The notes below the pieces were generated by a model. The model saw only the letters and a list, made by a program, of their open reading frames with translations, did not search any database and had not been told where the DNA came from. Below are positions 21,194 to 31,005 of a DNA stretch of 49,250 nucleotides, piece by piece. The position numbers and the translations under genes were made by a program. Origin of the DNA: Pseudomonadota bacterium. Its GTDB lineage: Bacteria; Pseudomonadota; Gammaproteobacteria; Burkholderiales; Rhodocyclaceae. The stretch's first letter is position 1. Every line of letters starts with the position of its first letter. The DNA is taken from positions 1 through 49,250 of the forward strand of contig JAKOTN010000154.1 of the NCBI GenBank assembly GCA_029776255.1. Direction: 5' to 3'.

Positions 21194-23071
21194 ATGAATC
21201 GCTATCCGCTATGGAAGTACCTTACTGTCGCCATCGCATTGCTACTGGGCTTGGTCTACACCCTGCCAAATTTTTTCGGTGAATCGCCCGCGGTCCAGGT
21301 CTCCAGCACCAAGGCAACGATCAAGGTCGATGACAAAACCCGCGATCAGGTCGCCAGCGCCTTGCAGACCGCCGGCATCGATACGGACGGTATTTTCCTT
21401 GACAGCCATGGCGTGAAAGTCCGCTTGCACAACGGCGACAGCCAGTTGCAGGCCAGGGATGTGCTCGAAAAACAGTTCAATCCCGATCCAGGCGATCCGC
21501 AATATGTCGTGGCCCTGAATCTGCTGTCGAGTTCGCCGCAATGGCTCACCAGCCTGCACGCCCTGCCGATGTACCTCGGCCTCGACCTGCGCGGCGGCGT
21601 CCACTTCCTGCTCCAGGTTGACATGAAGGGCGCGCTGACCAAGCGCCTGGATTCGATCGGCGGCGATCTGCGCAGTCTGCTACGCGACAAGACTGTCCGC
21701 CATGCCGGCATCGCCCGCGAAGGCGAACGGTTGGTCATCCGCTTCCGCGACAACGACACGCGCGCCAAGGGCCGCGCGGCGATGGAAGATAACCAGTCCG
21801 ATCTGCTGTTGGCCGATCAAGGCGAAGGCGAAGACCTGAAATTGGTCGCCACGCTGAAGCCGGAGGCGATGAAGCGAATCCAGGAATTCGCCATCAAGCA
21901 GAACATGTCCACGCTGCACAACCGGATCAACGAACTGGGTGTCGCCGAGCCGGTGATCGCGCAGCAGGGTGCCGACCGCATCGTGGTGCAATTGCCTGGT
22001 GTGCAAGATACCGCCAAGGCCAAGGACTTGCTCGGCCGCACGGCCACCCTGGAAATCCGCATGGTCGACGACACGCCGGGCGCGCTGGAAGCCGCGCAAG
22101 CCGGTCAGGTGCCCTTCGGCGCCGACGTTTACGTCGAACGCGGCGGCAGGCCGCTGCTGGTCAAAAAACAGGTGGTGCTGACTGGCGACCGTCTGACCGA
22201 CGCCCAGCCGGGTTTCGACAACCAGACGCACGAACCCGCCGTGCACCTGACCCTCGACTCGGCCGGTTCGCGTATTTTCAAGGATGTGACGCGTGACAAT
22301 GTCGGCAAGCGCATGGCCATCCTGCTGATCGAAAAAGGCAAGGGCGAAGTGGTGACGGCGCCGGTGATCCGCAGTGAGATCAGCGGCGGTCGCGTGCAGA
22401 TTTCCGGCCGGATGAGCACCATGGAAGCCAATGACACAGCGCTACTGTTGCGTGCCGGTTCATTGGCGGCGCCGATGGAAATCATCGAGGAACGAGCGAT
22501 CGGCCCCAGCCTGGGCGCTGAAAACATCAAGAAGGGCTTCCAATCGACCTTGTGGGGATTTTCGGCAATCGCCGTGTTCATGATCGTCTATTACATGCTT
22601 TTCGGTCTGGTGTCGGTGCTCGCCCTGGCCGCCAATCTGCTGTTCCTGGTCGCCTTGCTGTCCTTGTTGCAGGCAACCTTGACCTTGCCGGGAATCGCCG
22701 CCATCGCGTTGACGCTAGGCATGGCCATCGACGCCAACGTGCTGATCAACGAGCGGATTCGCGAGGAACTGCGCAATGGCTCCTCGCCACAGGCGGCAAT
22801 CCACACCGGTTATGAACGCGCCTTCGGAACCATTCTCGATTCCAACATCACCACCTTGATTGCCGGTATCGCGCTGCTGATCTTCGGTTCCGGCCCGGTG
22901 CGCGGCTTCGCGGTGGTGCATTGCCTGGGAATCCTGACGTCGCTATTCTCCGCCGTCGTCGTCTCGCGAGCGCTGATCAACCTGATCCACGGCCGTCGCC
23001 GCAAGATCGAATCGTTAGCCATCGGACAAGTCTGGAAACCGGGCAACACCGGCAATACAGCGGCCAACTAA
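21194..23071 (+). CDS. secD: Protein translocase subunit SecD
   Basis: SecD is the larger half of the SecDF complex, which uses the proton motive force to help pull exported proteins into the periplasm. The 625-residue protein has an N-terminal membrane segment, a large periplasmic P1 domain containing LGLDLRGGVHFLLQVDM, and five more membrane segments at the C-terminus carrying LGMAIDANVLINERIREE and GSGPVRGFAV. The length matches betaproteobacterial SecD. I prefer the ATG at 21194 over a TTG at 21182 because it gives the expected N-terminus MNRYPLWKY. The ribosome-binding site is weak. It is followed 12 bp later by secF. Confidence 0.95.
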   Translation: MNRYPLWKYLTVAIALLLGLVYTLPNFFGESPAVQVSSTKATIKVDDKTRDQVASALQTAGIDTDGIFLDSHGVKVRLHNGDSQLQARDVLEKQFNPDPGDPQYVVALNLLSSSPQWLTSLHALPMYLGLDLRGGVHFLLQVDMKGALTKRLDSIGGDLRSLLRDKTVRHAGIAREGERLVIRFRDNDTRAKGRAAMEDNQSDLLLADQGEGEDLKLVATLKPEAMKRIQEFAIKQNMSTLHNRINELGVAEPVIAQQGADRIVVQLPGVQDTAKAKDLLGRTATLEIRMVDDTPGALEAAQAGQVPFGADVYVERGGRPLLVKKQVVLTGDRLTDAQPGFDNQTHEPAVHLTLDSAGSRIFKDVTRDNVGKRMAILLIEKGKGEVVTAPVIRSEISGGRVQISGRMSTMEANDTALLLRAGSLAAPMEIIEERAIGPSLGAENIKKGFQSTLWGFSAIAVFMIVYYMLFGLVSVLALAANLLFLVALLSLLQATLTLPGIAAIALTLGMAIDANVLINERIREELRNGSSPQAAIHTGYERAFGTILDSNITTLIAGIALLIFGSGPVRGFAVVHCLGILTSLFSAVVVSRALINLIHGRRRKIESLAIGQVWKPGNTGNTAAN

Positions 23072-23083
23072 GGAAACGCGACA

Positions 23084-24028
23084 ATGGAATTCTTCCGTAT
23101 CCGCAAAGACATCCCATTCATGCGCCATGCGCTGACGTTCAACATCGTTTCACTGTTGACCTTTCTGCTGGCGGTTTTTTTCCTTTTCAGCCGTGGCCTG
23201 CACTTGTCGGTCGAATTCACCGGCGGCACCCTGATCGAGGTCAACTACACGCAGGCCGCCGATCTGGAGAAAATCCGCGACAGCCTCGGCAAGGCCGGCC
23301 ATAGCGATTTCGCGGTACAGAACTTCGGCTCCAGCCAGGATGTGCTGATTCGCCTGCCGCTGAAAGCCGAACAAAACACCGCCAAGATCGGCGAGGCGGT
23401 CATGCAGGCACTGGCCATCGAAACGAGCGGCGCGACGCTGCGGCGCGTCGAATTCGTCGGTCCGCAAGTCGGCAAGGAACTGGCGGAAAACGGTGCGCTG
23501 GCGCTGTTGCTGGTGATCATCGGAATCGTCGTCTATCTGGCCTTCCGCTTCGAATGGCGTTTTTCCGTCTCGGCGATCATCGCCAACCTGCACGACGTGA
23601 TCATCATCCTCGGCTTTTTCGCCTTTTTTCAGTGGGAATTCTCGCTATCGGTACTGGCCGCCGTGTTGGCCGTCCTCGGCTACTCGGTCAATGAATCGGT
23701 GGTTGTTTTCGACCGCGTGCGGGAAACGTTCAAGAAAGCACGCGGCCTGACCACGCCACAAGTACTCGACCACGCCATCACCAGCACCATTTCGCGAACC
23801 ATCATCACGCATGGCGCCACGCAGATGATGGTGTTATCGATGCTGGTCTTCGGCGGCGAAACGCTGCATTATTTCTCCTTGGCGTTGACCATCGGTATCT
23901 GTTTCGGCATCTATTCTTCGGTACTGGTCGCCAGTCCGCTGGTGATGTGGCTTGGTGTCTCGCGCGAACAGTTCGTCCGCCCGAAGAAGACGATCGAAGG
24001 CGCCAACAGTGACGGCGCGGTAGTATAG
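23084..24028 (+). CDS. secF: Protein translocase subunit SecF
   Basis: SecF, the second half of SecDF, has 314 residues. The first membrane segment lies at about residues 20-36 and is followed by the SVEFTGGTLIEV motif of the periplasmic domain. The C-terminal membrane block carries GYSVNESVVVFDRVRE and TSTISRTIITHGATQ. AAGGAA before the ATG at 23084 and 12-bp spacing from secD support joint translation. Confidence 0.95.
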   Translation: MEFFRIRKDIPFMRHALTFNIVSLLTFLLAVFFLFSRGLHLSVEFTGGTLIEVNYTQAADLEKIRDSLGKAGHSDFAVQNFGSSQDVLIRLPLKAEQNTAKIGEAVMQALAIETSGATLRRVEFVGPQVGKELAENGALALLLVIIGIVVYLAFRFEWRFSVSAIIANLHDVIIILGFFAFFQWEFSLSVLAAVLAVLGYSVNESVVVFDRVRETFKKARGLTTPQVLDHAITSTISRTIITHGATQMMVLSMLVFGGETLHYFSLALTIGICFGIYSSVLVASPLVMWLGVSREQFVRPKKTIEGANSDGAVV

Positions 24029-24115
24029 AAGCCGAATCGCGCCAACAACAATGCCTACCGGCACTGATGATGGGTGTGCCCGTGCCGTGCTGCCCGTCTG
24101 ACAATGGAGGGTCCG

Positions 24116-24823
24116 ATGAGCACGAAACGTATCCGGCTTTGGGATTTGCCAACCCGTCTCTTTCACTGGACACTTGTGTTCTTGGTTGTCGCTGCGTTTA
24201 CCAGCGTCCAGATCGGTGGCAACGCCATGCCATGGCATGGGCGATTCGGCCTGGCCATCCTCGGCCTGCTGGCTTTCCGTTTTATTTGGGGCATCGTCGG
24301 TTCCACCTACGCCCGCTTCAGCTCGTTTTTTCCGACACCGACATCGGTCCGCGCCTATTTGAACGGGCGCTGGCAAGGCGTGGGACACAATCCTCTCGGT
24401 TCGTTCTCGGTTTTCGGCCTGTTGGCCCTGCTCGCCCTGCAGGTCGGCACGGGTTTGTTCGGTAACGACGACATCGCTTTCAATGGCCCGCTGTACACCC
24501 TTGTCGGCAAGGATCGGAGCGACTGGTTGACCGGCGCGCACAAACTGGCAAGTAATCTGCTGATCGCACTGATTATTTTGCATATTTCCGCCATCGTCTT
24601 CTATGCACGGGTCAAAAAAGACAACCTGGTCAAACCGATGCTCACCGGCTGGAAAGATGTCGACAGCGGCATGGGTGAATCGGCAACCGGCGGTGGCGGC
24701 ATAGCGCTACTGATTGGACTGGCGTTTGCCTTCGGCGCGGTCTATATGGCCTCTGGCGCCTGGCTACCGCCCGCCGCCCCGCCACCACCACCGGTTACCG
24801 CCGCGCCGCCACCGGCCTGGTAA
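24116..24823 (+). CDS. Cytochrome b561-family di-heme membrane protein
   Basis: This inner-membrane b-type cytochrome resembles the b subunit of Ni/Fe hydrogenases and cytochrome b561. It starts with the family motif RIRLWDLPTRLFHWTLV, whose His is a heme ligand. About four core membrane segments follow, with further His in PWHGRFGL, GAHKLASN and LHISAIVFYARVKKDN. The C-terminal 20 residues are almost only Pro and Ala. The ATG at 24116 has GGAGGG upstream. It converges on a cytochrome c' gene. Such cytochromes often form pairs in which the b-type protein passes electrons to a periplasmic c-type cytochrome. No hydrogenase genes are near, so a hydrogenase role is unlikely. Confidence 0.85.
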   Translation: MSTKRIRLWDLPTRLFHWTLVFLVVAAFTSVQIGGNAMPWHGRFGLAILGLLAFRFIWGIVGSTYARFSSFFPTPTSVRAYLNGRWQGVGHNPLGSFSVFGLLALLALQVGTGLFGNDDIAFNGPLYTLVGKDRSDWLTGAHKLASNLLIALIILHISAIVFYARVKKDNLVKPMLTGWKDVDSGMGESATGGGGIALLIGLAFAFGAVYMASGAWLPPAAPPPPPVTAAPPPAW

Positions 24824-24828
24824 ACCGG

Positions 24829-24854
24829 AAAGGCTGCCTTTCGGCAGCCTTTTT
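24829..24854 (+). terminator. Intrinsic terminator between cytochrome b561 and cytochrome c' genes
   Basis: AAAGGCTGCC (24829-24838) and GGCAGCCTTT (24843-24852) form a 10-bp stem with a 4-base loop, followed by T's to 24854. It is a strong terminator for the plus strand and is partly usable from the minus strand. Confidence 0.85.
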
Positions 24855-24882
24855 CGTGCATTCACCGACAGGAAAATGCCGG

Positions 24883-25338
24883 TCAATCCTCGCGGTATTT
24901 CTCGTGGCACGCCTTGCAGCTTTCCCCCGTCTTTCCGAACTGGGTTTTGACAGCGGCGGCGTCGCCAGTCGCCGCGACTTTCTGCAACTCATTGGCTTCC
25001 TTGTTGAAGGCAACAGCCAATTCCTTCACTTTATCCGGTTCTTTGAAGAAAGCCGCCTTGACGCGGGTTTTTTGACCTGCCGCATCCTTGTCGGTGCCGG
25101 CCCCATACAAGGCGCCCATGCCGGAATTGGCCGTCGCGGCAATGACATTGGCCGCCGCGATCACTTGCTCCTTGTTGTACGTCCCTTCGAGGTTGGCTTT
25201 TATTTTGCCCATGTTCCACGCCATGAAGCTATAGCCGGCTTTACGGAATTTGATCATTTCTTCCGGTTTCAAGGTTTGTTGAGCACAAACAGCGCTCGCC
25301 AAAGAACTTAGTGCGATGGCAATGAATATTTTTTTCAT
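24883..25338 (-). CDS. Cytochrome c' (periplasmic, class II c-type)
   Basis: The 151-residue precursor has a clear signal peptide (MKKIFIAIALSSLASAVCAQ) and a four-helix cytochrome c' body. A single heme site, CKACH, lies five residues before the C-terminus, as in class II cytochromes c. Cytochromes c' bind NO and may buffer nitrosative stress or carry electrons. The conserved N-terminal helix is LKPEEMIKFRKAGYSFM. The ATG at 25338 has GGAGAAGAG upstream. It converges on the b561 cytochrome with a shared terminator between them, and the pair is a plausible redox unit. Confidence 0.9.
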   Translation of the reverse strand: MKKIFIAIALSSLASAVCAQQTLKPEEMIKFRKAGYSFMAWNMGKIKANLEGTYNKEQVIAAANVIAATANSGMGALYGAGTDKDAAGQKTRVKAAFFKEPDKVKELAVAFNKEANELQKVAATGDAAAVKTQFGKTGESCKACHEKYRED

Positions 25339-25471
25339 TCTCTTCTCCGTTGAGGTGATAACCATGAGCGTTAACAAAAGCGGCGAGCGTTTTATTCCGC
25401 GTCGCGCGAATAATTTTACGAGAGTCACAGGCGGAAACACACATTCTCGTCAATTCGAAATAGCGCTGTCG

Positions 25472-25792
25472 TCAAACAGCGAAGATATGTTTTGTCCGCA
25501 ACGTGACCCGTTCGTCAAGCAGAGTCAGCAAGCGATCGATGTTGGGATGCTTCCCTGGTTCCGCACGCGCCACCTCGGTATGTTCGGCAAAAAGCTCCAA
25601 CCCTTTCCTGGCCGCTTCGGGCGTGATCGCGCCATAAGTTTGCGCGAGGTGATTATAGATCGCCAGCGCACCCTGACTCCCCGCCTTGTTTTCGATCATT
25701 GCCACCGTTTCACCGGCGGCATCCAACAGCATGATCGCCGCGAGATGCGAGATTCCTGGGAGTTTCTTTAGATTTTCGGAAAATTGAGCCAT
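25472..25792 (-). CDS. Conserved small protein, DUF2322-like
   Basis: This 106-residue soluble protein has no signal peptide or membrane segment. It resembles the DUF2322 family found in Neisseria and other betaproteobacteria. The recognisable parts are LKKLPGISHLAAIMLLDAAG, the IYNHLAQTYG segment and GLELFAEHTEVARAEPGKHP with NIDRLL after it. The function is unknown. It is the third gene of a minus-strand run after purB and the zinc-ribbon gene, with a 6-bp gap to the latter. The family name is from memory, with moderate certainty. Confidence 0.7.
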   Translation of the reverse strand: MAQFSENLKKLPGISHLAAIMLLDAAGETVAMIENKAGSQGALAIYNHLAQTYGAITPEAARKGLELFAEHTEVARAEPGKHPNIDRLLTLLDERVTLRTKHIFAV

Positions 25793-25798
25793 CGCCTT

Positions 25799-26142
25799 TC
25801 ACTTCTTCCGGTTTATCAGCGCGCCGAGAAGCATGCCACCGCCACCTCCGCCTAGCGTTATCGTCAACACCGGTCCCCAAGTCGCTTGTTCTGGACCGAC
25901 GAAACTGGACCATAAGGCGGTCGTCAGACCACCGCCAAGCAACCCGAAAATACCGCCAATAAAAGCGCCACGTTTGGCGGCGCCCAACCGACCGTCGTCG
26001 CCGCAACAATAAGGGCAATACAAGGCGTCACCCGGCACGGACTGCTCGCAACTTGGGCAGATAATCGTTTCAACGGTGGACGCCGCTGGCTGCGGTATGT
26101 GAGCGGCCTCTCGCGCAGGAATGCCCGGTTCACGACGTGACA

Positions 26143-26143
<1 letters not shown>
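25799..26143 (-). CDS. Zinc-ribbon membrane protein, glycine-rich hydrophobic C-terminus
   Basis: The 114-residue protein carries a zinc-ribbon-like Cys set (CPSCEQ and CPYCCG, about residues 29-48). Two hydrophobic stretches rich in glycine follow (GAFIGGIFGLLGGGLTTALW and LTITLGGGGGGMLLGALI). I do not recognise a named family. It may be a small membrane protein with a cytosolic zinc ribbon. Its ATG shares one base with the purB stop (TGATG on the minus strand), and GGAG lies 7 bases upstream, so it is translated by coupling to purB. There is no evidence for a role in purine synthesis. Confidence 0.7.
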
Positions 26144-27582
<1,439 letters not shown>

Positions 27583-27594
27583 TTAACGTCGCGA

Positions 27595-27603
27595 TGCTAT
27601 AAT
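27595..27603 (+). promoter_or_regulatory. Extended -10 promoter for the GST gene
   Basis: TGCTATAAT is a perfect extended -10 (TGn plus TATAAT). It lies 31 bp upstream of the ATG at 27635. No clear -35 is needed in this class, and none is seen. Confidence 0.55.
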
Positions 27604-27634
27604 CGCCGTCAAACATTGACAAATCAGGAAGCAA

Positions 27635-28243
27635 ATGAAGCTTATCGGATCATTAACCAGCCCTTATGTGCGTAAGGCACGCGTCGTCCTCGCCGAAAAA
27701 AAAATCGATTACGACTTTGAATTGCACTCACCGTGGGTATCTGGCAATCGGGTTTCCGATGTCAATCCATTAGGCAAGATCCCGGTCTTGGTTCTCGACG
27801 ATAACACGGTTCTTTTTGATTCACGGGTGATTGTCGAGTACCTCGACAATGTGGCGCCAAACAACAAACTCATGCCCACCCTTAACCGTGAAAGAACCGA
27901 GGTCAAGCGTTGGGAGGCCCTGGCGGACGGCGTCTGCGACGCGGCGGCGCTGGTTTTTCTCGAAAAAAAACGGCCTGTCGCGCAACAGGGAACAGAGTGG
28001 ATCCTGCGTCAGGAGGAAAAAATAGTTCGCAGCCTCGCGTTCATGTCTAGCGAGCTTGACGAAAACACCTGGTGCATGGGCACGCATTTTTCGTTGGCGG
28101 ACGTCACTGTCGGTTGTGCGCTGGGCTATCTCGTTTTTCGCTTTCCGGAAATCGACTGGCAGAACAACCACGTCAATCTTGCGCGTCTCTACGACAAACT
28201 GATGAAACGCACAGCCTTTGTGGAAACCGTGCCACATGATTGA
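27635..28243 (+). CDS. Glutathione S-transferase family protein, YibF-like
   Basis: The 202-residue protein has a thioredoxin-fold N-terminal domain (MKLIGSLTSPYVRKARVVLAE, with the cis-Pro segment NPLGKIPVL and the glutathione gamma-Glu-binding FDSRVI). A helical C-terminal domain carries LADGVCDAAALVFLEKKRP and FSLADVTVGCALGYL. It resembles E. coli YibF more than detoxifying GSTs. The substrate is unknown. AGGAAG lies 5 bases before the ATG, and a strong terminator follows, so it is probably a single-gene transcript. Confidence 0.85.
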   Translation: MKLIGSLTSPYVRKARVVLAEKKIDYDFELHSPWVSGNRVSDVNPLGKIPVLVLDDNTVLFDSRVIVEYLDNVAPNNKLMPTLNRERTEVKRWEALADGVCDAAALVFLEKKRPVAQQGTEWILRQEEKIVRSLAFMSSELDENTWCMGTHFSLADVTVGCALGYLVFRFPEIDWQNNHVNLARLYDKLMKRTAFVETVPHD

Positions 28244-28263
28244 CACCAGAATTCGAACAAATG

Positions 28264-28292
28264 AAAAAGCCACCCCAATGGGGTGGCTTTTT
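28264..28292 (+). terminator. Bidirectional intrinsic terminator after the GST gene
   Basis: AAAAAGCCACCCC (28264-28276) and GGGGTGGCTTTTT (28280-28292) form a perfect 13-bp stem with a 3-base loop, with A-tract and T-tract on either side. It can end both the GST transcript and the motAB transcript coming the other way. Confidence 0.9.
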
Positions 28293-28303
28293 CATTGCCA
28301 CAA

Positions 28304-28341
28304 AACCAAAGTCATCATTTATATCAATGATGACTTTGGTT
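28304..28341 (-). repeat. Perfect 16-bp inverted repeat downstream of motB
   Basis: AACCAAAGTCATCATT and its exact complement AATGATGACTTTGGTT are separated by 6 bases (28320-28325). It lies 60 bp after the motB stop. It could be a first terminator for motAB, as TTTTG follows on the minus strand, or a protein-binding palindrome. Confidence 0.6.
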
Positions 28342-28400
28342 AGCACTTAAATTTTCATCAACGTGTCGCTCTTGCCTCCATGGCAATAACGGTGATCGAT

Positions 28401-29366
28401 TTAGTGCTTTTCGACGGTCGAACCACTCGGCGTGATTTTGTCGGCAGCGACACCGCTTTCATTGCCAACCTGCAAGGTATCGGACTTGCCGTCTTCCTGA
28501 AGCACGGACTCCTCCGCTTTTTTATTCAAGACAACGATACTAATCCGTCGATTTATCGAACTCAGCGGATCGTTCTTGTCGAGCAACACGGTAGACGCCA
28601 AACCGACGACACGTAAGACTTTCGCCTCCTGCATTCCGCCGGCGATCATTTCGCGACGCGACGCGTTAGCACGGTTGGTCGACAACTCCCAGTTAGAAAA
28701 ACCTTTATCGCCGCCACCGAATTGCGCGGCATCGGTGTGGCCCGCAAGACTCAACTTATTGGGAACGGCGTTCAGCGCCTTGCCGATTTCCCTGAGAATT
28801 ATTCGCGTGTACGGTTTGAGTTCCGCGCTGCTGGTATCGAACATTGGACGATTCTGTTCGTCGACGATCTGTATGCGCAATCCTTCGCTGGTAATGTCGA
28901 TCAGCAACTGGTTTTTGTATTGCTGAAGCGCTGGATTGCTATCGATAAGCTTCTCTATATTTTGCTTGAGTTGATCCAAGAGAGCTTTCTCGCGCTCTTC
29001 AAACGCCTTCCGCGCCACTTCTGCATTGGTTTCCTTAAGATTGACCGCTTTGCTTTTAGCTTCAATTTCGCCGGATTTGACCTGTCCCGCCTGACGTGTC
29101 AGGTCCTTTCCACCGCCTTTGAGGACACTGGAGCTATCGCCCGTGCCCGCCCCACCTTGCGCGGCAATCTTCAGCGGATTGGAAAAAAAATCGGCGATCC
29201 CCTTCAGGTCGCCACTAGCCGTCGAGCCGAGCAGCCACATCAATAGAAAAAACGCCATCATGGCGGTAACAAAATCGGCGTAGGCGATTTTCCAGGCACC
29301 GCCATGATGCCCACCGGCGACCTTTTTGATGCGCTTGATGACAATCGGGCGTACGTCTTCAGCCAT
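28401..29366 (-). CDS. motB: Flagellar stator protein MotB
   Basis: MotB is the peptidoglycan-anchored stator subunit of the flagellar motor. The 321-residue protein starts with the MotB signature GGAWKIAYADFVTAMMAFFL. The essential proton-carrying residue is Asp31, and this is the single membrane segment. A periplasmic linker follows, then an OmpA-like peptidoglycan-binding domain (LAGHTDAAQFGG, NWELSTNRANASRREMI). The last 40 residues are polar and variable. It follows motA with 31 bp between them. No other flagellar genes are in the window. Confidence 0.95.
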   Translation of the reverse strand: MAEDVRPIVIKRIKKVAGGHHGGAWKIAYADFVTAMMAFFLLMWLLGSTASGDLKGIADFFSNPLKIAAQGGAGTGDSSSVLKGGGKDLTRQAGQVKSGEIEAKSKAVNLKETNAEVARKAFEEREKALLDQLKQNIEKLIDSNPALQQYKNQLLIDITSEGLRIQIVDEQNRPMFDTSSAELKPYTRIILREIGKALNAVPNKLSLAGHTDAAQFGGGDKGFSNWELSTNRANASRREMIAGGMQEAKVLRVVGLASTVLLDKNDPLSSINRRISIVVLNKKAEESVLQEDGKSDTLQVGNESGVAADKITPSGSTVEKH

Positions 29367-29397
29367 CCGGCACTCCCTGCTTCCGTATCCGTATTAG

Positions 29398-30255
29398 TTA
29401 CTTGCCTTTGCGATTCTTGAGTTCGTCCTCAAGCTCGCGGAAACTGGGCCGCACACCGGCAACCAATGTCTTGCGACCAAATTCCACGGCTACCTGTGGC
29501 GCGTAACCGGACATCGATGCCAACAATACCACCTTGATAACCTGATAGATTTTTGAGCCTTCCTGCGCCTTTTGCTCAAGAAGACTGGCGATCGGTGCGA
29601 CAAAACCGTAGGAAATCAAAATCCCAAGAAAAGTGCCAACCAGAGCACCACCGATCATCTTGCCAAGCACCGCTGGCGGCTCGCCGACCGAACCCATGAC
29701 GTTGACCACCCCCATCACCGCTACCACGATACCAAAAGCCGGCACACCGTCGCCGACCTTGGCCATGACATGCCCGGGCGTTTCGGCCTCGTGGTGATGG
29801 GTCTCGATCTCGATGTCCATCAGATTTTCTATTTCCATGGCATTAAGGTTGCCACCGACCATCATTCGCAAATAATCGGTAATGAATTCCATCACGTGGT
29901 GGTCATGAGCCAACGTCGGGTACTTGCTGAAAATCGGGCTATCGTGTGGGTTCTCGACATCGTTCTCGATCGACATCAAACCCTCTTTGCGCACCTTGGC
30001 CAAAATTTCGAACAACATCGCCAACAGGTCAACGTAAAGCGCCTTGGTGAATATCGAACCCTTGAAGATGCCTGGCAACGCGCCGACCGTCGCCTTGATG
30101 ATCTTGATGTCGTTGCCGGCAACAAAACCGCCAATAGTCAAACCAACGATGGCGATATACTCCATCGGAACCCACAGAGCGGCCAGGCTTCCATGCACCG
30201 CGTAGGTTCCCAACGCCGCCGATAGAATAATTACATACCCAACAATCAGAAACAT
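29398..30255 (-). CDS. motA: Flagellar stator protein MotA
   Basis: MotA is the four-helix membrane subunit of the stator, and its cytosolic loop pushes on FliG. I use the ATG at 30255, which has AAGGGGG 6 bases upstream and yields 285 residues starting MFLIVGYVIILSAALGTYAV, as in other MotA proteins. An upstream ATG at 30279 would add eight residues. Features are the cytosolic loop with LAKVRKEGLMSIENDVENPH (charged residues that contact FliG) and the later GVPAFGIVVAVMGVVNVMGS segment with the conserved Pro. The gene precedes motB on the minus strand. No clear sigma28 promoter was found upstream. Confidence 0.95.
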   Translation of the reverse strand: MFLIVGYVIILSAALGTYAVHGSLAALWVPMEYIAIVGLTIGGFVAGNDIKIIKATVGALPGIFKGSIFTKALYVDLLAMLFEILAKVRKEGLMSIENDVENPHDSPIFSKYPTLAHDHHVMEFITDYLRMMVGGNLNAMEIENLMDIEIETHHHEAETPGHVMAKVGDGVPAFGIVVAVMGVVNVMGSVGEPPAVLGKMIGGALVGTFLGILISYGFVAPIASLLEQKAQEGSKIYQVIKVVLLASMSGYAPQVAVEFGRKTLVAGVRPSFRELEDELKNRKGK

Positions 30256-30465
30256 CCAAACCCCCTTGTCATCATGCACTGGCTACCGGCACAGACTGCA
30301 TATCATGCATTGTCTCGCATTTAATGTGAATTGCGCAGTATTGAATGCGAGTCACGGACGGAGGAAATGGCTGGTAAAGTCCAGCTTGGCGCGAACCGTC
30401 ACCTCTCAACCATGAATCAATTAAACTTAGCGGATAAACGGTCAATAGGCGAGCGAGTTTCTCGA

Positions 30466-31005
30466 ATGAATTTCTGTAGCGAATGCGGCGACATTGTCCG
30501 CTTGTCGATTCCCGCAGGCGATAACTTGCCACGACATGTCTGTTTGGGCTGTGGCACCATTCACTACAGCAACCCGAAGCTGGTCGTTGGTTGCATTGCC
30601 GAATGGCAAGATCAAATTCTGCTTTGCCGGCGCTCGATTGAACCGCGCCACGGTTTCTGGACCTTACCTGCCGGCTTCATGGAAAACGGCGAATCGACCA
30701 TCCAGGCCGCCGTACGAGAAACACGCGAAGAAGCATGCGCCCATGTTGAAATCCGGCAACTCTTTTCGCTGGTCAATGTGCCTCATATCGGACAAGTTCA
30801 TCTCTTTTATCGTGCTTACTTGCTGGCGCCCGATTTTGCAGCCGGTCAGGAGAGTCTGGAAACGGCGCTATTTTCGGAAACAGCCATTCCATGGCCTTCC
30901 CTGGCGTTTGAAAGCGTTGCCTGCTGCCTGCGCGCTTATTTCGCCGCTCGCAAATCCGGTGTGTTCAACATCCACGAAGAAACATTGCGACCGATGCGCT
31001 GCTAA
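30466..31005 (+). CDS. NUDIX hydrolase with N-terminal zinc ribbon
   Basis: This predicted nucleotide pyrophosphohydrolase has 179 residues. The N-terminus has a CxxC...CxxC zinc ribbon (CSEC near residue 4, CLGC about 22 residues later). The NUDIX box runs through GFMENGESTIQAAVRETREE, with the helix Glu residues intact. The Gly that usually follows the EE pair is replaced (EEAC). Relatives with this layout are common in betaproteobacteria, and their substrates are unsettled. I chose the ATG at 30466 because it places the zinc ribbon at the start; an upstream in-frame start at 30331 would add residues unlike the family. Its 3' end overlaps the convergent TonB-domain gene by 4 bp. Confidence 0.85.
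   Translation: MNFCSECGDIVRLSIPAGDNLPRHVCLGCGTIHYSNPKLVVGCIAEWQDQILLCRRSIEPRHGFWTLPAGFMENGESTIQAAVRETREEACAHVEIRQLFSLVNVPHIGQVHLFYRAYLLAPDFAAGQESLETALFSETAIPWPSLAFESVACCLRAYFAARKSGVFNIHEETLRPMRC

Noticed and set aside
24116-24823. Hydrogenase cytochrome b subunit
   Set aside because: Fold resemblance only; no hydrogenase structural or maturation genes in the window.
30256-30330. Sigma28 flagellar promoter upstream of motA
   Set aside because: TAAA and GATA pieces occur, but the spacing is about three bases too short and the GCC of the -10 is missing.
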